Shown here: in pieces, positions 18,543 through 27,033 of the stretch
Layout: each line of letters begins with the position of its first letter
How positions within the stretch are numbered: the first letter of the stretch is position 1
Assembly: GCF_900169715.1 (NCBI RefSeq)
Contig: NZ_LT835161.1
Coordinates: forward strand, 186,001 to 250,000
Length of the DNA stretch: 64,000 bases
Source: Kocuria massiliensis
GTDB lineage: Bacteria > Actinomycetota > Actinomycetes > Actinomycetales > Micrococcaceae
Direction: 5' to 3'
The notes under the pieces: generated by a model
The model's input: the letters and a program-made list of their open reading frames with translations, nothing else
Told to the model about the DNA's origin: nothing
Databases searched by the model: none
Program-made: the position numbers and the translations under genes

Positions 18543-19852
18543 CCCCGTCCGCGTCGCTCAACGAAGCGCGTCGTTACGCCGAAGACCTCGGAGCGTTTGT
18601 CGAAGCGTCCCCGTCGTCTTTTCATGCCGCTCGTGAGGCCGCTCGTCGTCTAGATGGGGCCGGTTTCGTGGAGCAATCCGAGTCGGAGCCTTTCTCCTCG
18701 ACACCCGGCGGGCGGTATATCCTTCGCGATGGCGCGCTCATCGCGTGGTTCGCCCCGGACGGTGCGGGTGCCGAGGGCGGTTACAAGATCGTGGGCGCAC
18801 ATACCGATTCGCCCTCCTTCAAGCTCAAGCCACGTTCCTCCGTGGACCGCTTCGGGTGGCATCAGGCCGGGGTGGAGGTCTACGGCGGGGCTCTCCTGAA
18901 CTCATGGCTAGACCGCGAGCTGCGCTTTGCAGGACGGCTGACCGTCCGCGAGGAGGACGGCACCGTGGGGGAGCGGCTGGTGAGTACCGGCCCGGTCGCT
19001 CGCATTCCCCAGCTCGCGATCCACCTCGATCGCTCGGTCAACGAGGGTCTCAAGCTGGACCGCCAGCAGCATGTCCAGCCCATTTGGGGTGCCGGTGAAG
19101 AGCCTGGGGACGTGCTGGAATTCCTCGCCTCTCAGGCCGATCGGCCTGCCACGGCGGAAGCAATTCTCGGGTACGACGTCGTGCTGGTCGACTCTCAACG
19201 TCCCCGCCTCTTTGGTGCCTCCGAAGAGTTCTTGGCCTCGGGCCGTCTGGACAATCTCTCTTCCGTTCACGCGGGCGTCGAGGCGCTGATTCGAGCCGCC
19301 CAGGGCGACGTGCACGGCAGCCGGACGCTCGTGCTCGCGGCCTTCGACCACGAGGAGATCGGATCCTCGTCGCGCTCCGGTGCGGCGGGGCCCATCTTGG
19401 AAGATGTCTTGACGAGGATCTCCGCGGCCCGTGGCGGCACCTCAGAAGACTACCGACGGGCGCTCGCGGATTCGGTCTGCCTCTCCTCGGACGCCGGTCA
19501 CCTGGTTCACCCGAACTACCCCTCCCACCATGACCCGGTAAATCAGCCGCGGCCGGGTGCCGGTCCGTTGCTGAAAATCAACGCCAATCAGCGGTATGCC
19601 ACCGACGCCGTCGGGGCAGCAATCTGGGCGCAGGCTTGCGAAGAGGGCGGTGCGAGCTATCAAGAATTCGTGTCCAATAACGACGTTCCGTGTGGCTCGA
19701 CGATCGGCCCCATTACCTCCACGCGACTCGGCATCCGGACCATCGACGTCGGCCTCGGTCTGCTCTCGATGCATTCCGCTCGGGAAATGTGCCACGTCGG
19801 CGATGCGCTGAACCTGGCGAAGGCGCTGGACGGCTTTTACCGCCTCGACTAA
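18539..19852 (+). CDS. apeB: M18-family aminopeptidase
   Basis: Cytosolic zinc aminopeptidase removing N-terminal (often acidic) residues from peptides, 437 residues. Metal and catalytic motifs in order: GAHTDSPSFKLKP, ASGRLDNLSS, FDHEEIGSSSRSGA, SDAGHLVHPNY and GLLSMHSAREM. GGAGGA lies before the ATG at 18539, which overlaps the preceding stop. The coupling to a membrane protease suggests peptide turnover, though the pairing may be incidental. A strong terminator follows at 19880. Confidence 0.94.
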   Translation: MTPSASLNEARRYAEDLGAFVEASPSSFHAAREAARRLDGAGFVEQSESEPFSSTPGGRYILRDGALIAWFAPDGAGAEGGYKIVGAHTDSPSFKLKPRSSVDRFGWHQAGVEVYGGALLNSWLDRELRFAGRLTVREEDGTVGERLVSTGPVARIPQLAIHLDRSVNEGLKLDRQQHVQPIWGAGEEPGDVLEFLASQADRPATAEAILGYDVVLVDSQRPRLFGASEEFLASGRLDNLSSVHAGVEALIRAAQGDVHGSRTLVLAAFDHEEIGSSSRSGAAGPILEDVLTRISAARGGTSEDYRRALADSVCLSSDAGHLVHPNYPSHHDPVNQPRPGAGPLLKINANQRYATDAVGAAIWAQACEEGGASYQEFVSNNDVPCGSTIGPITSTRLGIRTIDVGLGLLSMHSAREMCHVGDALNLAKALDGFYRLD

Positions 19853-19879
19853 GGCCTCGCCGCCGTGAGGGTATGAAGA

Positions 19880-19924
19880 GGCCCGGGGCCGGCATCGTCA
19901 TGGATGCCGGCCCCGGGCCGTTTT
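19880..19924. terminator. Rho-independent terminator
   Basis: A perfect 17-bp GC-rich stem (19880-19896 with 19903-19919), 6-nt loop and TTTT on the + strand. It ends the CPBP-apeB transcript and may also serve the convergent gapB. Confidence 0.9.
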
Positions 19925-19954
19925 GGTGTATCAGGAGGCTCCGGAGAGCCTCGT

Positions 19955-21397
19955 TTAGGCCTCGCGCGGGAAGCTGGCGGGGTGCACGCCGGCCATTTCC
20001 TCGACCACCCGGATCACCTGGCAGGAGTACCCGAATTCGTTGTCGTACCACACGTACACGACGACGGAATGACCGGTGACAATCGTGGCCAGGCCATCGA
20101 CGATTCCGGCTCGACGGGAGCCCACAAAGTCCGTGGAAACGACCTCGTGAGAATCGGTGTAGTCGATCTGCTTCCGCAGGGTCGAGTTCAGGGACATGTC
20201 ACGGAGGTAGGCGTTCAGCGTCTCCTTGGACTCCGGAGCTTTCTCGAGCTGGAGGTTCAGAATCGCCATGGAGACGTCCGGGGTAGGAACGCGGATGGCG
20301 TTGCCCGTGAGCTTGCCCTCCAGATGGGGGAGGGCCTTGGCCACGGCCTTGGCCGCACCCGTCTCGGTGAGCACCATATTCAGTGCCGCCGAACGTCCAC
20401 GCCGGTCGCCCTTGTGGAAGTTGTCGATGAGGTTCTGGTCGTTGGTGAACGAGTGAACCGTCTCGACGTGTCCGTGGTTGACGCCGTATTCGTCGTCGAG
20501 CACCTTGAGCACCGGGGTGATCGCGTTGGTGGTGCAGGACGCCGCGGAGAGAATTTGGTCGTCGTCGGAGATGATGCCGTCGTTGACACCGCACACGATG
20601 TTCTTGAGTTGTCCCTTGCCGGGGGCGGTCAGCAGAACCTTGGACACGCCCTTGGACTTCAGGTGCTGCGAGAGCCCCTCCTCGTCGCGCCAGCGGCCGG
20701 TGTTGTCGATGACCAGCGCGTTATCGATGCCGTATTCGGTGTAGTCGACCGTCGAAGGATCCGAGGAGTAGATGAACTGAATCGGAACGCCGTTGGCGGT
20801 GACGATGTTGGTGTCCGGGTCTACCTGGATGGTTCCCTGGAATGCGCCGTGTACCGAGTCGCGACGGAGCAACGAGGCCCGCTTGTAGAGGTCGTTCTCG
20901 CCATTCTTGCGGACCACGACGGCGCGCAGATTCAATCCGGAGTCGACGCCGCGTTCGATGAGAATCCTGCTCAGGAGGCGGCCGATGCGGCCGAAGCCGT
21001 ACAGCACGATGTCCTTGCTGGGATGCTCGGAGGAGCCTTTCTGATCGACCACCTCGGCGAGCTGCTCCCGGAGCCAACCGGTCAGGTCGCCGTCGGCGCC
21101 CTGAGCCTTGTGCAACTTATTGAGGCGAGCCAAATCCACGGAGGCCGGGCCGAGGTTCAACGAGCTGAGGGCCTCGACGATCGGGAACGTCTCTTCCAGG
21201 CTGAGCTCAACGGTGTCGATCTGCCGGGCCCAACGGTGGGCCTTAATGATGTCGGTCACCGACTGGTTGATCAGGCTGCGGCCGTGGATATTCACGACGA
21301 CGCGGTTTTCGCGATGCAGACGTCCGATGAGCGGAATCATGGCTTCGGCCAGTTCTTCGCGACGGGACCATTCGGTAGGGGTGACGGGATGGGCCAC
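19955..21397 (-). CDS. gapB: Glyceraldehyde-3-phosphate dehydrogenase, GapB type
   Basis: 480 residues, longer than glycolytic GapA (about 335) because of an N-terminal extension of about 125 residues. This length and extension match the second, gluconeogenic GAPDH known from Corynebacterium (GapB/GapX). The Rossmann motif GFGRIGR lies at residues 134-140 and the active-site SAASCTTNA at 284-292 with C288. NADP use is likely by family but not readable with certainty here. I chose a GTG at 21397 with GAAGG seven bases upstream; the earlier ATG at 21475 lacks a ribosome site. Single gene, convergent with apeB and divergent from a sugar kinase. Confidence 0.9.
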   Translation of the reverse strand: MAHPVTPTEWSRREELAEAMIPLIGRLHRENRVVVNIHGRSLINQSVTDIIKAHRWARQIDTVELSLEETFPIVEALSSLNLGPASVDLARLNKLHKAQGADGDLTGWLREQLAEVVDQKGSSEHPSKDIVLYGFGRIGRLLSRILIERGVDSGLNLRAVVVRKNGENDLYKRASLLRRDSVHGAFQGTIQVDPDTNIVTANGVPIQFIYSSDPSTVDYTEYGIDNALVIDNTGRWRDEEGLSQHLKSKGVSKVLLTAPGKGQLKNIVCGVNDGIISDDDQILSAASCTTNAITPVLKVLDDEYGVNHGHVETVHSFTNDQNLIDNFHKGDRRGRSAALNMVLTETGAAKAVAKALPHLEGKLTGNAIRVPTPDVSMAILNLQLEKAPESKETLNAYLRDMSLNSTLRKQIDYTDSHEVVSTDFVGSRRAGIVDGLATIVTGHSVVVYVWYDNEFGYSCQVIRVVEEMAGVHPASFPREA

Positions 21398-21636
21398 GGT
21401 TCGACCTTCACTTTCTCGCCCGAGGCTTCGCTGACCCGGGCATGTCCGTTGGACGCTTCCTTGCGTACTGAGCACCTCCCAGCGTAAAGGATGTCTCGAT
21501 GGTCACGTTGCGAATTGTGGGAATCTGACCCGGAAAACAACGTGGCACTGGACACATCACGCCATGTCGGAGTACTCATAGGGCGGGTTGCGAGGAGCTT
21601 CTCGAGCCCGTCTGTTTCCTCCGAACCGAGGATCGA

Positions 21637-21642
21637 TAGACT
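21637..21642 (+). promoter_or_regulatory. -10 box for a leaderless sugar kinase transcript
   Basis: TAGACT ends 6 nt before the ATG at 21649 and no Shine-Dalgarno sequence is visible, so the mRNA probably begins at the start codon. Confidence 0.45.
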
Positions 21643-21648
21643 GAAGTC

Positions 21649-22614
21649 ATGTTGACCGTCATGGGCGAAGCCCTCGTAGACATCGTGAACCGTGAAGGGG
21701 CGGCACCTCGGACCCACCCGGGTGGTAGCCCCCTCAACGTCGCCGTGGGCCTCTCCCGCTTGGGGCATGCCACTCGGTTTATTGGCCGTTATGGCAGGGA
21801 CGAACACGGCGAGGTGATCGACGAGCACCTCCGTGAATCCGGCGTCGAACGGCCGGTCGGCCCGGACGATGCGCCCACCTCCGTCGCGGAATCCACGCTC
21901 GATGCCGAGGGTGGCGCTTCCTACCGCTTCGATCTGGACTGGAACCTCGAGTCCGCTCGGGACCAATTGCCGGAATTGCTGCGGGAAACTGACCTCCTGC
22001 ACGTTGGTTCCATCGGTGCGATGCTCGAGCCGGGAGCCACAACCGTCGTGGAGGCCACCCGCGACGCCGCCCACCACGCCCTCATTTCTTACGATCCCAA
22101 TTGCCGCCCCGCGATCATTCCCGACGCCGGTCAGGCTCGCGCGTGGGCAGAGTCCGTGGTGGATCTTGCCGACGTCGTCAAGGCTTCAGACGAGGATCTC
22201 CTCTGGCTCTATCCGCATCGCACCGTCGAAGAGTCGGCTCGCGCGTGGCTGGACCGCGGGGTCGGACTCATGGTGATCACCCGCGGACAGCTAGGACCGT
22301 GGGCGTTGACCCGCGGCACGGGGCCGCAGGGTGTCCGGGTGTCGCCGCCGAAGGTGACGGTCGCCGATACGGTGGGGGCCGGAGATTCCCTGATGGCGGC
22401 CCTGCTCTCGGCGTTGGTGGATCGCGGAATATCTGGCGCGCAGGCCGGCGAGAAGCTCTCCGAGCTGGGCACGGAGCAACTCCGCGAGATTCTGACGCGT
22501 GCCGCGGCTGCGGCCGCTATCACGGTTTCCCGGGACGGGGCGGATTCGCCGACCCGGGAGGAATTGGACGCTTTTGAACAACGAGACAAGGAGAACCACC
22601 ATGCTGAATCGTGA
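21649..22614 (+). CDS. PfkB-family sugar kinase (fructokinase-like)
   Basis: Cytosolic ATP-dependent carbohydrate kinase, 321 residues. PfkB signatures are GGSPLNVAVGLSRLG near residue 25 and the C-terminal DTVGAGDSLMAAL with the catalytic Asp. A fructokinase or 2-keto-3-deoxygluconate kinase role is possible; the substrate is not readable. First gene of a tightly packed rightward unit with PEBP, HAD and GDPD genes (overlaps of 14, 4 and 8 bases). Its start looks leaderless. Confidence 0.88.
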   Translation: MLTVMGEALVDIVNREGAAPRTHPGGSPLNVAVGLSRLGHATRFIGRYGRDEHGEVIDEHLRESGVERPVGPDDAPTSVAESTLDAEGGASYRFDLDWNLESARDQLPELLRETDLLHVGSIGAMLEPGATTVVEATRDAAHHALISYDPNCRPAIIPDAGQARAWAESVVDLADVVKASDEDLLWLYPHRTVEESARAWLDRGVGLMVITRGQLGPWALTRGTGPQGVRVSPPKVTVADTVGAGDSLMAALLSALVDRGISGAQAGEKLSELGTEQLREILTRAAAAAAITVSRDGADSPTREELDAFEQRDKENHHAES

Positions 22615-23128
22615 ACCTTACGCCGACTTGCCGGATCTGCCGGAATTTACCCTGACCTCCACGGACGTGACCGAAGGCCAGCCGCTCGCCCTCGAGCAGG
22701 CATCCGCCGCGATGGGGATTGAGGGCGGCCAAGACCGCGCCCCGCAGCTGGCCTGGTCGGGGGCCCCGGAGGGCACCAAGAGCTACGTGGTGACCTGCTT
22801 CGACCCCGATGCGCCGACCCCTTCCGGGTTCTGGCACTTGTGTGTGTCCAATATCCCGGCCTCGGTCACGGAGCTTCCCACGGATTGGGCCTCCCAGGAG
22901 GTGGAGGGCGCCATTAAGCACCTCAACGACGGAGGAAACCGCGAGTTCACCGGCGCCGCTCCGCCCCCAGGGCACGGCGCACACCGTTACATCTTCTGCG
23001 TCACCGCGGTGGACACCGAAAAGCTCGACCTCGACGAAAGCGCCTCCCCCGCCGTCGTGAACTTCAATCTGTTCTTCCACGGAATTGGTCGGGCATTCCT
23101 GACCGGAACATACGAGGTCGCCGAGTGA
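22601..23128 (+). CDS. YbhB/YbcL-type phosphatidylethanolamine-binding (PEBP) protein
   Basis: Small soluble protein of 175 residues. PEBP-fold motifs: GGQDRAPQLAWSGAPEGTKS, FDPDAPTPSGFWHL and PPPGHGAHRY. The biochemical role of bacterial PEBP proteins is unsettled. ACAAGGAGA precedes the ATG at 22601, which lies inside the end of the kinase gene (14-base overlap). Its own stop overlaps the next start as GTGA. Confidence 0.9.
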   Translation: MLNREPYADLPDLPEFTLTSTDVTEGQPLALEQASAAMGIEGGQDRAPQLAWSGAPEGTKSYVVTCFDPDAPTPSGFWHLCVSNIPASVTELPTDWASQEVEGAIKHLNDGGNREFTGAAPPPGHGAHRYIFCVTAVDTEKLDLDESASPAVVNFNLFFHGIGRAFLTGTYEVAE

Positions 23129-23928
23129 TCAAACTGATCGCCACGGACCTGGACGGCACCGTTCTCGGTCCCGATTTCAGGTTCCGCGATCGGACGATCC
23201 GTGCGCTCCGGGCGGCTCGATCCGCCGGCCTGCAGATCGTGTACGTCACGGGCAGACCGCACCGGTGGATCGAGCCGGTCCGCGAGCAAATGGAGTATGA
23301 CTCGATAGCTATATGTTCTAACGGCGCGGTGGTTTACGACGTCGCCCGTGAAGAAGTTCTCGAGGCCGAGACGGTCGACGCCGAGGTAATCCTCGCGTTG
23401 CGAAACCGTCTCGCGGAGCGCCTTCCTCACGCGTCCTATTCGGTCGAAACCTTGGACGGAATCTTTTCCGAAGAGGGGTGGCCTGAGACCAACCTTCGAG
23501 AAGTCGAGCGCCGTACCTTCGGGCCGCTGAATCAGGCGCTGTCCCCGGGCGACCAGGTCATCAAATTCCTGGTCCGGGATGACTCTCTCGAGCCGCGACA
23601 CCTCTACGAGGAAGTGCGGAGTTTGGGTGAGGATGCGGTTTCCGTGACCCACGCCGTCGCCGATCTGCCCCTAGCTGAAGTGGGGCAGCCCGGACTGTCC
23701 AAGGGGAGAACGTTGGCCCGGTGGTGTGATCTCGAGGGGATCGCAGCGGAGGACGTGCTGGCCTTCGGGGACATGCCGAACGACACGTCGATGCTTCAGT
23801 GGGCTGGCCATGGGTACGCGATGGCTTCCGGGTGGCCGGGTGTCATCGAAGAGGTGGGCCGCACCTGCCCCGGTTTCGAGGACGACGGCGTCGCCCAAGT
23901 GATCGAGGAGATCTTGAGCCATGGCTGA
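23125..23928 (+). CDS. HAD-superfamily Cof-type phosphatase
   Basis: 267-residue haloacid-dehalogenase hydrolase of the Cof (IIB) subfamily, which removes phosphate from sugar phosphates or cofactors. Motifs: DLDGTVLG (nucleophile Asp), VTGRP, a Lys in LSKGRTL and GDMPNDTSML. GTG start overlapping the PEBP stop. With a sugar kinase and a phosphodiesterase in the same unit, a phosphosugar or phosphoglycerol substrate is plausible but unproven. Confidence 0.88.
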   Translation: MIKLIATDLDGTVLGPDFRFRDRTIRALRAARSAGLQIVYVTGRPHRWIEPVREQMEYDSIAICSNGAVVYDVAREEVLEAETVDAEVILALRNRLAERLPHASYSVETLDGIFSEEGWPETNLREVERRTFGPLNQALSPGDQVIKFLVRDDSLEPRHLYEEVRSLGEDAVSVTHAVADLPLAEVGQPGLSKGRTLARWCDLEGIAAEDVLAFGDMPNDTSMLQWAGHGYAMASGWPGVIEEVGRTCPGFEDDGVAQVIEEILSHG

Positions 23929-24745
23929 TCGATCCGAGTCTCCGAAACATACTCGGGTAGAGCCCGTGCGCATTTTGGCCCATCGCGGGCTGGCGGGCGA
24001 CGGCGACGAAAACTGCCTCTCGGCGTTTCGAGCCGCCCGGGAGGCTGGGGTGACATGGATCGAAACCGACGTGAACGCGACCGCGGACGGTGTGGCGCTG
24101 ACGATTCATGACCCGGACCTTTCGCGCGTCGCGGGCGTGGACGGCGTCGTCGGCGAGATGACCGCGGCGGAGATCTCCGGTGTGCGGTTGGTGCATGGGG
24201 AGAGAATCCCCACCGTGGAAGAAGCTCTCGCGGCCGTTCCGGACGCTTACTTCAATATCGACGTCAAGGACGAAGGCTCGGTCGGGGCCCTGCCCCAGGC
24301 CATTGAGGCCTCTGGGGCCGCGGGCCGGGTGCTCGTGACCTCGTTCTCGGAATCAAGACGTCGCCGAGTGTTGCGAAAGTTGCCGGGCGGCGTCGCGTCG
24401 AGCGCCGGATATGGCGGCATCGCGGCCTTCAAACTCGTGAGCGCGTGTATTCCACTGCGGGCATGTTCGGCAGTGTGGACGGTCATCTCTCGGGTCATCC
24501 GTCCGTGGGTGGCCGAATTCGGAGCGATGCAGGTGCCCGAAACGCAACGGGTGGGGCCGCTGACGGTGCGCGTGGTGACCCCGCGCTTCCTGGCGGCCGC
24601 GCATCGGTGCGGCCTGCGCGTCGATGTGTGGACCATCGACGACCCGCGCGACATGATGAGGCTCGCGCAGCTCGGGGTCGACGGCATCGTCACCAACCGG
24701 GCGGACGTAGCGCAGGCGACGCTCGGCCCGGGCGCCGCGGACTAG
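23921..24745 (+). CDS. Glycerophosphodiester phosphodiesterase
   Basis: 274 residues, GDPD family, releasing glycerol-3-phosphate and an alcohol from glycerophosphodiesters. Metal and catalytic residues: ILAHRGLAGDGDENCLSAF (His-Arg, Glu), WIETDVNATADG, LTIHDPDL and FNIDVKD; WTIDDP and GVDGIVTN near the C-terminus close the TIM barrel. No signal peptide, so cytoplasmic. It overlaps the HAD gene by 8 bases. Its stop lies in the CTAG shared with the convergent permease. Confidence 0.92.
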   Translation: MADRSESPKHTRVEPVRILAHRGLAGDGDENCLSAFRAAREAGVTWIETDVNATADGVALTIHDPDLSRVAGVDGVVGEMTAAEISGVRLVHGERIPTVEEALAAVPDAYFNIDVKDEGSVGALPQAIEASGAAGRVLVTSFSESRRRRVLRKLPGGVASSAGYGGIAAFKLVSACIPLRACSAVWTVISRVIRPWVAEFGAMQVPETQRVGPLTVRVVTPRFLAAAHRCGLRVDVWTIDDPRDMMRLAQLGVDGIVTNRADVAQATLGPGAAD

Positions 24746-26106
24746 CCCAGCGGAGAAGGATGCTCGGTGGCGTCCGGTTCCAGCGGGTCCGACCCCACGG
24801 AGCGACGTCGCCGCGCGATGAAGGCCATGAGGTGGTACACGACCAGCGTGGCCCCCGTGCCCAGGGCAATACCGGCGAACTGCAGGCCGGCGATATCCCA
24901 GGTGTAATCCGCGATGCCGACGATCAGGGCCACGGCCGCCGTCGTGAGATTGACCTGATTCGAGAAGTCCACGCGGTTCTGGACCCAGATACGTACACCC
25001 AACATGCCGATCATGCCGTACAGCACGGTCGCGGCGCCTCCGAGCACGCCCGCGGGAACGGTGGCTACCGCGGCGCCGAAGACGGGTAAGACCGAGAGCA
25101 ACAGTGCGACGATCGCCGCGACCCAATACGCTGCCGTGGAATATACCTTGGTCGCGGCCATGACGCCGATGTTTTCGGCGTACGTCGTGGTGCCGGACCC
25201 ACCGCCGCTGCCGGCGATCGTGGTCGCCAGACCGTCCGCCATGATGGCGCGGCCAGCGTAGTGGTCGAGGTTGTCACCGGTCATCAGCGCCACGGACTTC
25301 ACATGCCCGATGTTTTCGGCGACCAGCACGAGCACCACGGGGACGAAGAGGCCGGCCAGAGCAAGATGAAATTCCGGGGCATGGAACTGGGGCAGGCCGA
25401 AAAGTCCCTCGTTTTTCCAGGCCTCATGGATCGCGCTGAAATCAACCTCACCTCGAATCACCGCCGTGACATACCCGATGATGACGCCGAGAAGAATCGA
25501 CAGTCGGCCAATAATCCCGCGGAAAAGCACGGAAATCAGAACGATCGAGCCCAAGGTCACGAGCGCCGTAATCGGTGCCTTCATGAAATTATCCTTGGCC
25601 GACGGCGCCAGGTTGAAGCCGATCAGCGCGACGATCGACCCCGTGACCAGAGGCGGCATGAGCTTCTGGAGCCACGCCGTGCCAGCCACCTGGACGATCA
25701 CACCGATCACGAAGAGGGCCAGCCCAGACATCACGATCCCGCCGAGGGCACCACCGGGGCCATACTGGTTCATCGCCGCGCCAATGGGGGCGATGAACGC
25801 AAAGGAGGAGCCGAGGTAGGAGGGAACCCTCCCAGCCGTCAGCAGCAGGAAGAGGATGGTCCCGATGCCGGAGAAAAACAACGTCGTCGCCGGCGGGAAC
25901 CCCGTAATGAGCGGCACCAAGAACGTGGCCCCAAACATCGCGACGACGTGCTGCGCACCGATGCTGATGGTGCGGCCCCACGACAACCGTTCGAGCGGGC
26001 CGACGACGTTCCCTGGCGCGACCGTCTTGCCGTCACCGTGAAGGGACCAACCGAAGCTTGCCTTCCGGGACTTTTCCGACGACGGGGGCTGAGGTGCAGA
26101 GCTCAC
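24742..26106 (-). CDS. UraA-type uracil/xanthine permease (NCS2)
   Basis: 454-residue nucleobase:proton symporter with about 12-14 hydrophobic segments. NCS2 signatures: GAQHVVAMFGATFLVP, VAENIGHVKSVA and GGSGTTTYAENIGVMA. The latter, with the Glu and Asn that contact the base, fits the uracil-transporting UraA/RutG group. GTG start at 26106 with CAGGAG upstream. Single gene; its stop shares CTAG with the convergent GDPD gene. It is the second nucleobase permease in the window, of a different branch from the one at 5505. Confidence 0.9.
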   Translation of the reverse strand: MSSAPQPPSSEKSRKASFGWSLHGDGKTVAPGNVVGPLERLSWGRTISIGAQHVVAMFGATFLVPLITGFPPATTLFFSGIGTILFLLLTAGRVPSYLGSSFAFIAPIGAAMNQYGPGGALGGIVMSGLALFVIGVIVQVAGTAWLQKLMPPLVTGSIVALIGFNLAPSAKDNFMKAPITALVTLGSIVLISVLFRGIIGRLSILLGVIIGYVTAVIRGEVDFSAIHEAWKNEGLFGLPQFHAPEFHLALAGLFVPVVLVLVAENIGHVKSVALMTGDNLDHYAGRAIMADGLATTIAGSGGGSGTTTYAENIGVMAATKVYSTAAYWVAAIVALLLSVLPVFGAAVATVPAGVLGGAATVLYGMIGMLGVRIWVQNRVDFSNQVNLTTAAVALIVGIADYTWDIAGLQFAGIALGTGATLVVYHLMAFIARRRRSVGSDPLEPDATEHPSPLG

Positions 26107-26184
26107 GCAGACTCCTGAAGGGTGATGACTGACGACGAATCGGCCCGCGGCCGGACGGCTTCCGTCCTCTGGGCCTCGGCCAGT

Positions 26185-27033
26185 CTACCCTCGGGTCTTG
26201 CGCTCGCGGAGTAGTCGTTGGGCGAGGGCATCCAGGACGATGCCCAAGAGGCCGATCACCAGAATCACCGCGAGCATCTCGTCATATGCCAAGCGATCCC
26301 GCGCATTGAGAATCTCGTAGCCCAGCCCGGACGTGACGCCGAGCATCTCGGCCGGAACGATGATGACCCAGGCAATTCCCAATGCCGTGCGGATTCCGGT
26401 CAGCATGTGCGCCCTCGCGCTGGGGAGGACGACGTGCCGGAGGACCTCGAAGCTGGTGGCTCCCAGGACCCGAGCCACGTCCACGTGATGCTGGTCGACG
26501 GCGCGCACCCCGGCGGCGGTGTTGATGACCACGGGCCAGATCGCGGCGATTCCCACCAGGAAAATCACCGGCGCGTGCCCCACGCCAAATAATGCGACGG
26601 CGATGGGCGCCCACGAGAGGGGCGAGACCATCCGCAAGAATTGGATGACGGGCGAGGACGCACCGGCGAAGCGCGGCAACGAGCCCACCGCAACACCCAG
26701 GGGAACGCCCAAGACGATGCCAAGGCCAAGTCCCAAGACCAAACGGAGGAGGGACACGCCGATGTCCGGGAGGATGACGCCGCGCCCGAAGAGGGAAGCA
26801 AACGCACCGGGCATGCGTTCCGGCTCGAGGGCCGCCAACAGCGTGTTGTGGGCACCCGCGGCGTGCGTGAAGATCCACCACAAGAGGACCGCGATCATCA
26901 CACCCACGGCCCCGGTGAGCCACGGATTGTTCGCGGAAGCCCGCCGGCGAATTGCCGTCCGGGGAGCGATGGCCTCGCGGGGTGGAGCCGACGTCGTGCG
27001 CTCGGGCGCCTGCGGATCACTGGGGTGGGTCAC
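26185..27033 (-). CDS. ABC transporter permease (SsuC/TauC/NrtB-like)
   Basis: 282-residue membrane component of a nitrate/sulfonate/taurine-type importer. A hydrophilic N-terminus of about 35 residues is followed by six hydrophobic helices and the EAA loop that contacts the ATPase (ARVLGATSFEVLRHVVLPSA). GTG start at 27033 overlaps the stop of the binding-protein gene (GTGA). Last gene of the four-gene operon that begins with the acyl-CoA-dehydrogenase-like gene. Confidence 0.9.
   Translation of the reverse strand: MTHPSDPQAPERTTSAPPREAIAPRTAIRRRASANNPWLTGAVGVMIAVLLWWIFTHAAGAHNTLLAALEPERMPGAFASLFGRGVILPDIGVSLLRLVLGLGLGIVLGVPLGVAVGSLPRFAGASSPVIQFLRMVSPLSWAPIAVALFGVGHAPVIFLVGIAAIWPVVINTAAGVRAVDQHHVDVARVLGATSFEVLRHVVLPSARAHMLTGIRTALGIAWVIIVPAEMLGVTSGLGYEILNARDRLAYDEMLAVILVIGLLGIVLDALAQRLLRERKTRG

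Noticed and set aside
19904-21487. A 527-codon frame on the + strand
   Set aside because: Shadow of gapB, whose active site and Rossmann motif are intact on the minus strand.
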